Source: Candidatus Zhuqueibacterota bacterium
GTDB lineage: Bacteria; Zhuqueibacterota; Zhuqueibacteria; Zhuqueibacterales; Geothermadaptataceae
Direction: 5' to 3'
Assembly: GCA_030950365.1 (NCBI GenBank)
Contig: JAUZRQ010000111.1
Coordinates: forward strand, 1 to 64,000
DNA length: 64,000 bases
A model generated the notes under the pieces. That model had not been told where the DNA came from and made no database searches. It saw only the letters and a program-made list of their open reading frames with translations. Of the stretch, positions 58,099 through 64,000 are shown piece after piece (position 1 is the stretch's first letter; each line of letters begins with the position of its first letter). The translations under genes and the position numbers were made by a program.

Positions 58099-60399
58099 TT
58101 AGTTGGTGCCGCCAAACACCGCGTCCATGCGTCTGGCGAATTCCTCACCCGGAATGAACCCGACCACACGCAGTTCGCGGCGCTCCTGGCCATCCGGGCC
58201 GATGAACACCACCGTGGGCAACCCTTTGATGTTGAATTCTTTGCGGATGGCCTGCACCGGCGGCGATGCGAATTTGGTCAGATCGGCGCGCAGCAGCAGA
58301 AATTTATGCGCCCGCTGCCGAACCGGCTCGCTGGGAAATGTCAATTTTTCCAGCTCCCGGCAGGCCACGCACCATTCTGCGGTAAAATCGATGATCACCG
58401 GTCGGCCTTCCATTTTGGCCTGCTGCAACATTTCTTTCGAATACGGCTGCCAGTCGTCGGCTGCGGCCGTGCTTTCTGGCCAGGCAAGCCACACCGCCAC
58501 GGCCAGAAACGTCAGCCCCACTCCGCGGCGCACCAGTCCGAAGTATTTCGAAGCGAATTGCGTCCGGTCAACGAAGCCGATGTAAATACCGCCGAGAATC
58601 AGCACGAACGGCAGCAAGTAAGTGGCCAGGGTATCCGGCATGATCGGCTCCAGAAAATACGCCGCCATACCCAGCAAAATAAAGCCGAAAATCTTTTTTA
58701 CCCATATCATCCACAGGCCGGATTTGGGCAGTTTCGACAGCGAGCCGGTAAAGGTCCCCAAAATGAGATACGGCAATCCAAGTCCGAGCGACAGCACGAA
58801 AAACAGCCAGAATCCCAGCACCGGGTCACCGGTGGTGCCCACGTAGGTCAGCAGGGCGAGGACAAACGGCCCGATGCATGGCGCCGCCACGATGCCCACG
58901 GTCAGGCCCATGAAAAAGGCGCCAAAATAGCCCTGGCGTGCGCCGCCGGCCAGCCGGTTCAGCGATTGCGGCACGGTCAGTTCCCAAACGCCGAACATGC
59001 TCAGGGCCAGGGCCACCATCACCGCGGCGACGAAAATCAGCACCACAGGGTTCTGCAGCATGGAGCCAAACAATGAGCCGCTCAGCGCGGCGACGAGCCC
59101 GAGAATGGAATAGGTGATGGCAATGCCCATGACATAAATGAAGGCCAGCACCGCAGATTTGGCCACGCTGCCCCTGGCCTGTCCGCCGAAATAGGAGATG
59201 GTGATCGGGATCAGCGGGTACACGCAGGGCGTCAGATTCAGGGCAAGGCCGCCCAGAAAAATGAACACCAGCGCCAGCGCCAGGCCCTTTTCGGCGATGA
59301 GTCCGCCGATTTTGTTGTCGTTACCGTTGGACGTTGCGGTCAAAGACAAATCGAGATTATCGAAAATTTCGGGATACAGCATGTTGATGGCTTCCTGGCG
59401 GTCGGCCAGCTCCAGAACGCCACTAAACGAAGCGGTGGCCGGCGGCAGACAGGCCACGTCGTTGCATGCCTGATAGCTAAGCTCGCCACGGAGTTCGACC
59501 TGCTCCGCTTTCACCGATTCATTGATAGTAAGCAGCACGCCAACATATACGGTGCCGTCGTACACCGCCAGAGAATCCTCGGAGAAATCGAATTTGGCAA
59601 TTTTTGCTTTCGGAAACACCACCTTGCGAATGGTGACGCCTGCCATATCTGCGAAGTGCACTTCGGTGGGAATCAAAAACTCATCGCGCGGACGATCAGA
59701 GTTGATGTGCCAGCCCGGTTGGATGTTGAGTTCAATGGCCGCTTTCAATTCGCTGCCCGGGTAGGCGCGATCCAGCGAAAACAGCACCCTGGCCTTCACG
59801 ATGTCTTCGGCATTCTCTGCCGCCGCTGTGCGAGTTTCGGCGCCGGATGGAAATTGGATTCCGGTTTGCGGAGTCAAAGCTGGTGCCGGAGTCGCCGCGG
59901 CCTGTCCGGCCAGTCTCAGCTCGTGCGCAAACGATTTGGTCACCGGCGGTAGGCAACTGTTATCGTTGCAGGCCTGGTATTGCAGCGTGCCCTGCACGCG
60001 GATGCGATCTCCTGTAGCCTGCGGCGAGATGGACAGGCGGATTTCGATCACCGCCTCGCCATCGTACACCGCCAGCTCGGTCTCGGAAAAGGCAAATCTG
60101 GCCATTTTCGGTTTGGGATATCGGATGGCCACGACCTTGAATTGCTTGGAAGGCGTGAGTTTGAGTTTCGTCGGAATGAGAAATTCGTCCAGCGGCTTGT
60201 GGGCGTTGATGTGCCAGCCTTCCTGGATGTACAAAATCGCCGATAGCGTGACGGTCTCGCCCGGCTTGACCTCCTCGCGGTCGGCGCGGAGCTCCAGCTT
60301 AACAAGGTTTTCCGGATTGGCTAACTGCGCCTTCGCACCTCCAACGAAAAGCAGTGCAGCAAACAGCCCTGGCAACAGCAGATTTTTGAAGCGAGTCAT
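58099..60399 (-). CDS. dsbD: thiol:disulfide interchange protein DsbD with duplicated N-terminal domain
   Basis: A 766-residue protein. The signal peptide is MTRFKNLLLPGLFAALLFVG. Two DsbD-alpha-like domains occur in tandem (about 25-170 and 195-335), each with a GWHIN segment and a CX4C pair (QACNDNSCLPP and QACNDVACLPP). An eight-helix membrane domain carries the cysteines of LTPCVYPLIP and AAPCIGPFV. A C-terminal periplasmic thioredoxin domain has EWCVACREL. It carries reducing power from the cytoplasm to the periplasm or cell envelope. A GAGGG site precedes the ATG. DsbD normally has one such N-terminal domain. Confidence 0.92.
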   Translation of the reverse strand: MTRFKNLLLPGLFAALLFVGGAKAQLANPENLVKLELRADREEVKPGETVTLSAILYIQEGWHINAHKPLDEFLIPTKLKLTPSKQFKVVAIRYPKPKMARFAFSETELAVYDGEAVIEIRLSISPQATGDRIRVQGTLQYQACNDNSCLPPVTKSFAHELRLAGQAAATPAPALTPQTGIQFPSGAETRTAAAENAEDIVKARVLFSLDRAYPGSELKAAIELNIQPGWHINSDRPRDEFLIPTEVHFADMAGVTIRKVVFPKAKIAKFDFSEDSLAVYDGTVYVGVLLTINESVKAEQVELRGELSYQACNDVACLPPATASFSGVLELADRQEAINMLYPEIFDNLDLSLTATSNGNDNKIGGLIAEKGLALALVFIFLGGLALNLTPCVYPLIPITISYFGGQARGSVAKSAVLAFIYVMGIAITYSILGLVAALSGSLFGSMLQNPVVLIFVAAVMVALALSMFGVWELTVPQSLNRLAGGARQGYFGAFFMGLTVGIVAAPCIGPFVLALLTYVGTTGDPVLGFWLFFVLSLGLGLPYLILGTFTGSLSKLPKSGLWMIWVKKIFGFILLGMAAYFLEPIMPDTLATYLLPFVLILGGIYIGFVDRTQFASKYFGLVRRGVGLTFLAVAVWLAWPESTAAADDWQPYSKEMLQQAKMEGRPVIIDFTAEWCVACRELEKLTFPSEPVRQRAHKFLLLRADLTKFASPPVQAIRKEFNIKGLPTVVFIGPDGQERRELRVVGFIPGEEFARRMDAVFGGTN

Positions 60400-61175
60400 G
60401 GTATCCCTCGAATTGGTTCAGGACACGTGTCTTCGATTAAACCGAGATAGTTCTGTTATTCTTTAGCAGAAATAGGATGTCTGCGAAAGAATGCCGTCCA
60501 TCGGCCACCGGGGCAGGCGATGGAATGATGGATTTCAATACGGTACTTTTATGTAAAAATTTTACACGCATTACTGCAACCCTGCTCTTGAGGAGCCATT
60601 CTCCTTTCTATGGCTTCTGACAGGGATGCTATTGGTTCGACGCTGCTTATATATTCAATATTGCCATAACAACGATCGCAGGATATCTCTTCCATTATTT
60701 GGAAGCGAAATCGCTGAGAATTGGCCTACCCGTTTTTCAATACTTGAGTCCCTGAGCAATATCCGTGCAAAACCAATTAAGCCTGAACGGGGTTTTATGC
60801 AATCAAAAACGCACAATAATGATGCACAACCTTTTCATTTTGAAAAGGTGCTTTTCATTTTTGACAGTCTGGACAGAAGTCTTGATGCAGGTCGTTGAAA
60901 AATTGGAAATTAAGGCATCGAACTAATATAAATAAAATTAATGAGTTGCGTGGCTGCCGCTCTGAAACCCAAGCGGCGGCTAATAAACGTGGTATAATCC
61001 TTGCGCTATGTTGAGGCAAACCGCCGCTATGAAACGCAACCGATTCCGGCGATATAACGCTTTCATAATAAAGAATTTCGCACAAAATTACAATAGCGTA
61101 TTTCCCAAATGTGAGTGCATGTGTGCAAGGTTGAGAGCCAAATGGATATGTGAATGCTAAGCGAAGGGTAGGTTG
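60400..61175. other. gap between dsbD and hemA
   Basis: No gene is supported. A 90-codon frame at 60626-60898 has no ribosome site or recognisable relatives. It holds divergent promoters and the TATAAT below. Confidence 0.5.
60990..60998 (+). promoter_or_regulatory. possible extended -10 promoter of hemACD
   Basis: TGGTATAAT at 60990-60998 matches an extended -10 element. No clear -35 was seen. It would give a leader of about 170 bases before hemA. Confidence 0.35.
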
Positions 61176-62483
61176 ATGCATGTAAAGGTTATTTCGTTTC
61201 ATGTTTTTGACACTCCGATTGACATGCTTGAACGGCTGTTTATCGGCGCCGATCAGGGATGTGCACTGGCCGCGCAGTTAATCGACGCTGATAACACCAA
61301 CGAAATCGTGCCGATATGTACTTGCAATCGCCTCGAATTTTACCTCTCTACGACAACCCCGGAATGGCTCACCCGAAAGCTGTACGAAGCCTTATCCGCG
61401 CTGACTGGCATCGCCGTGGACGACCTGATACAGCAGGCCCGCGAATATGAGGGCGAGGAGGCCATTCAGCATTTGTTCGAATCCATTGCCGGGCTAAAAT
61501 CCATTGCGGTTGGTGAGAACGAAATCCAGGGGCAAATCCGGCAGGCTTATTTGGCGGCGCGTGAGCAGGGCCTGGCCCGGCAGATGCTGTCGCCGCTGTT
61601 TGAAACCGCAATCCGCGTGGGCAAGCGGATCCGCAACGAGACCCGGCTCGGCAGCGGCCGGTTTTCGCTTAGTAAAATGGCGCTGAAACAGATCCTGCCG
61701 GAACTGAAAAGCATGGATCAGCCCCGGGTGCTGATCATCGGTACCGGCAAAATGGCGCGGGCCGCGGCCGACTATCTACAAACTCAGCATCACTGCGAAT
61801 TCGTGTTCATCAGCCGGCACCCCGAGCAACGCAGCGATCTCGCCAGGCAATTCGGCCGGCCCATTTATCATTTTCATGAACTGCCGCAACAGCTTGCCAG
61901 GGCGGATGTGCTGTTTTCCGCCTATGGCACCCGCGACATTCTCATCACCCGGCGGCAGCTCGCGGAAATCGTGGCCGGTCGCCAGCGGCCGCTCTTTGTC
62001 ATTGATATTGCCATGCCGCGCGATATCGATCCCGGCGTCAGTCAGCTCGATGGCGTGCGCTTCATTGACTTCGAGACGCTGTATCATTCTCAATGGCGCA
62101 GAGAGCTGGCCGCCGACACGGAAGTGCAGGCGGCGAAACGGATCATCGAGGCGGAGCGGCTGCAGTTCCGCATCCGTCAAAAGCAGCGCGAGCTGTCCAA
62201 AACGATTCAGCGGCTGCACGCCTATTTCGGTGAAATCGCCCGCGACGAGCTGAACCGCACGCTGCGGGCCATGTCTCACCTCTCGGAACAGGATCAGAAA
62301 AAGATCGAAAAACTGGCACACAGCATCACGCAGAAAATTCTGCACCGTCCCACGGTCATTTTGCGGCATCATGCCGGTGAGGATAGCCTGCCCGCATACC
62401 TGCGTTTTGTGGAAGAAATGATCAATCTGAAAACGCGTAATGAAACGAAATCCATGGAGAGCATGAACCTTGAGCAGCCATGA
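61176..62483 (+). CDS. hemA: glutamyl-tRNA reductase
   Basis: A 435-residue enzyme that reduces glutamyl-tRNA to glutamate-1-semialdehyde, the first committed step of tetrapyrrole synthesis. With ATG 61176 the catalytic cysteine is C50 (CTCNRLE), the canonical number. It continues with SVAGLKSIAVGENEI-like AGLKSIAVGENEIQGQ, the NADP-binding VLIIGTGKMARAA, and a helical dimerisation end. A TTG three bases earlier is the alternative start. It overlaps hemC by 14 bases. Confidence 0.96.
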   Translation: MHVKVISFHVFDTPIDMLERLFIGADQGCALAAQLIDADNTNEIVPICTCNRLEFYLSTTTPEWLTRKLYEALSALTGIAVDDLIQQAREYEGEEAIQHLFESIAGLKSIAVGENEIQGQIRQAYLAAREQGLARQMLSPLFETAIRVGKRIRNETRLGSGRFSLSKMALKQILPELKSMDQPRVLIIGTGKMARAAADYLQTQHHCEFVFISRHPEQRSDLARQFGRPIYHFHELPQQLARADVLFSAYGTRDILITRRQLAEIVAGRQRPLFVIDIAMPRDIDPGVSQLDGVRFIDFETLYHSQWRRELAADTEVQAAKRIIEAERLQFRIRQKQRELSKTIQRLHAYFGEIARDELNRTLRAMSHLSEQDQKKIEKLAHSITQKILHRPTVILRHHAGEDSLPAYLRFVEEMINLKTRNETKSMESMNLEQP

Positions 62484-63414
62484 GACGCTAATTTTCGGAT
62501 CACGCGGCAGCAAGCTGGCGCTGGCGCAAACCCAGTCCATTATGACGGCTCTGGAACGGCGGTTTTTCGGACTGCGCTGCGAGTTGAAAATCATCAAAAC
62601 GCTTGGCGATCGCATTCTCGACCAGCCGCTGGCGAAAATTGAAGGCAAAGGACTTTTCGTCAAGGAGATCGAGAAAGCGCTTCTCAGCGGTGAAATCGAT
62701 GTGGCCGTGCACAGTCTCAAAGACCTGCCCACGGAACAGCCCGAGGAGCTGATCATCGCGGCCATTCCCGAACGCGCCGATGCGCGTGATGTGCTTTATC
62801 ATCCCCGGCAGCTCACACTGGCCGAACTTCCGCCAATGGCCCGGATCGGCACCAGCAGTTTGCGCCGGTCGGCGCAGCTCAGGCGACTCCGCCCCGATAT
62901 TCGCCTTTCTGACATCCGCGGCAACGTGGATACCCGCATGCGCAAGGTGGATGCCGGCGAATACGACGCCACCGTTCTGGCGGCGGCGGGCCTGCTCCGT
63001 CTGAATATGCTCAGCCAACGCATGGTGTTTTTCCTGTTTGAGGAGATGCTGCCTGCTCCTGGCCAGGGCGCGCTGGCCATCGAAGTGCATCGCAATAATG
63101 AACGGGCGCTGCGCTATGTGCGCGCCCTGAACCATGAGCCGACTGCGCTGGCGGTGCTGGCCGAACGCACGGTATTGTCCGCGCTGGGCGGCGGATGCGC
63201 CATTCCGCTGGCGGCCTTCGCGCAGGTGGATGGCAATGACATCCATCTGCAGGCGCGGGTGATTCACCCGGATGGCGCACCCATGCTGGCGGCCAGTGGG
63301 CATGCTCGTCGTGAGCAGGCCGAACGGCTCGGCCGGCAAATTGCTGAAAAACTGATTGAACAAGGTGCCCATGACATCATCCATGCAAAAGAAGTGAGCC
63401 ATGCAATCGAGTAA
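62470..63414 (+). CDS. hemC: porphobilinogen deaminase
   Basis: A 314-residue enzyme that polymerises porphobilinogen into hydroxymethylbilane. It has the substrate residues in GSRGSKLALAQTQ, LPTEQPEELIIAAIPERAD and the cofactor cysteine C243 (LGGGCAIP). TTG start inside the end of hemA, preceded by a GGAG site. Its own end overlaps hemD by 14 bases, so hemA, hemC and hemD form one coupled operon. Confidence 0.96.
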   Translation: MSSHETLIFGSRGSKLALAQTQSIMTALERRFFGLRCELKIIKTLGDRILDQPLAKIEGKGLFVKEIEKALLSGEIDVAVHSLKDLPTEQPEELIIAAIPERADARDVLYHPRQLTLAELPPMARIGTSSLRRSAQLRRLRPDIRLSDIRGNVDTRMRKVDAGEYDATVLAAAGLLRLNMLSQRMVFFLFEEMLPAPGQGALAIEVHRNNERALRYVRALNHEPTALAVLAERTVLSALGGGCAIPLAAFAQVDGNDIHLQARVIHPDGAPMLAASGHARREQAERLGRQIAEKLIEQGAHDIIHAKEVSHAIE

Positions 63415-64000
63415 CTCTCTGAAAGGCAAGACGATTCTGGTCACGCGCGCCGAGGCACAGGCAAAAGAACTGCAAACATTGATCGAGGCTCGCGGCGGCA
63501 GGGCAGTACTGTTGCCGTGCATCCAATTCCGGGCCTATACGGAAGGCAAAGCCCTGCTGCATTTCAAAGCCAATTTGCATTTCACCGACTGGCTGATTTT
63601 AACCAGCGCCAATGGTGCGCGTTTCTGCCGGCAATTTCTGGATGCATCGGGAGCGAAACTGCCGAAAAGCCTGCGTGTGGCGGTCATCGGGCAGAAGACC
63701 CGCAAGGTGGCCGAAGAGGTGGGCATCCGGGTGGATTTCTCGGCCGAAGCTCTGGATTCGCGGGATTTCGTGCGCACCTTTTTGTTGCGTCAAACCCTGC
63801 CGTACAGGGTGTTTTACCCCACCAGCCGGCAGGCGCACGACGTGCTGGAAAAGGAGTTCAACAAATTTGGCGTGGATGTGATTCGGCAGGACATTTACGA
63901 AACTGTGCCGGTGGTCACCGAAGCGGCGATTCGCGAGGCTTTCCGCCAGCCCATCGACGCGCTGACGTTTTTCAGCCCATCGGCGGCACAGGCGTTTATG
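63401..64000 (+). CDS. hemD: uroporphyrinogen-III synthase (5' part, runs off the window)
   Basis: The frame from ATG 63401 stays open to the window end (200 codons), reading MQSSNSLKGKTILVTRAEAQ and later LILTSANGARF and VAVIGQKTRKVAEEV, typical of HemD. The end falls in the segment ALTFFSPSAAQAF, close to the conserved C-terminal domain entry. It cyclises hydroxymethylbilane. A HemD partial is expected to extend about 60 residues further. Confidence 0.9.
   Translation, partial: MQSSNSLKGKTILVTRAEAQAKELQTLIEARGGRAVLLPCIQFRAYTEGKALLHFKANLHFTDWLILTSANGARFCRQFLDASGAKLPKSLRVAVIGQKTRKVAEEVGIRVDFSAEALDSRDFVRTFLLRQTLPYRVFYPTSRQAHDVLEKEFNKFGVDVIRQDIYETVPVVTEAAIREAFRQPIDALTFFSPSAAQAFM

Noticed and set aside
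60626-60898. 90-codon frame in the dsbD-hemA gap
   Set aside because: No ribosome site and no recognisable motif; composition like the surrounding non-coding DNA.

Overview
The window reads as a chromosomal segment of a free-living bacterium with a respiratory, probably menaquinone-based metabolism. The Sdh set has a single five-helix cytochrome b subunit, a YpdA-type reductase suggests bacillithiol, NuoC and NuoD are fused, and there is a second NuoB/C/I/D set. Together these fit a member of the wider FCB group (Bacteroidota, Calditrichota or KSB1-like) better than a proteobacterium. That placement is inference from gene content only. Coding sequence is moderately GC-rich, the gaps are AT-rich, and no rRNA, tRNA, CRISPR array or insertion sequence was found.

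Layout. 1-2193 (minus): the remains of a DNA-methyltransferase restriction-modification locus whose main methylase is interrupted by two in-frame TAA codons. 2725-6288: a LonB-type protease and a medium-chain dehydrogenase. 6979-10355: sdhCAB. 10672-15698: ypdA-like reductase, lpd (E3), lipB and a divergent fused E1. 16207-24069: nuoA-B-CD-E-F-G-H-I. 24109-27076: a second nuoB-C-I-D set. 27172-28464: a frameshifted YgiT/MqsA zinc-finger gene and an O-methyltransferase. 28475-31227: 2-oxoacid dehydrogenase E2, lipA and rnhA. E1, E2, E3, lipB and lipA are thus split on either side of the nuo genes. 31427-35026: an unknown acidic protein, then (minus) an ABC exporter paired with a DUF1854 protein.

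35255-41755 (plus): a Nudix hydrolase, then a thiolase, 3-hydroxyacyl-CoA dehydrogenase, nitrilase-like hydrolase, crotonase and LeuA-like lyase group, which together can interconvert acetyl-CoA and crotonyl-CoA-type intermediates. This is followed by a DNPH1-like hydrolase. 41756-45138: DUF5658 membrane protein, cell-wall amidase and DNA polymerase IV. 45379-50028: a three-gene island of a degenerate BY-kinase-like protein, an asparagine-synthetase homologue without the expected catalytic residues, and a GT4 glycosyltransferase. It looks like part of an exopolysaccharide or surface-glycan system and is the best candidate here for something undescribed. 50392-60399 (minus): aldo/keto reductase, malQ, plsC, an S1-domain protein, an M2 metallopeptidase and a DsbD with a doubled N-terminal domain. 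61176-64000 (plus): hemA, hemC and the start of hemD, running off the window.

The gaps hold several perfect hairpins and recurring short phrases, one convincing terminator on each strand, and two nearly identical long palindromes (32036-32074 and 50336-50364).
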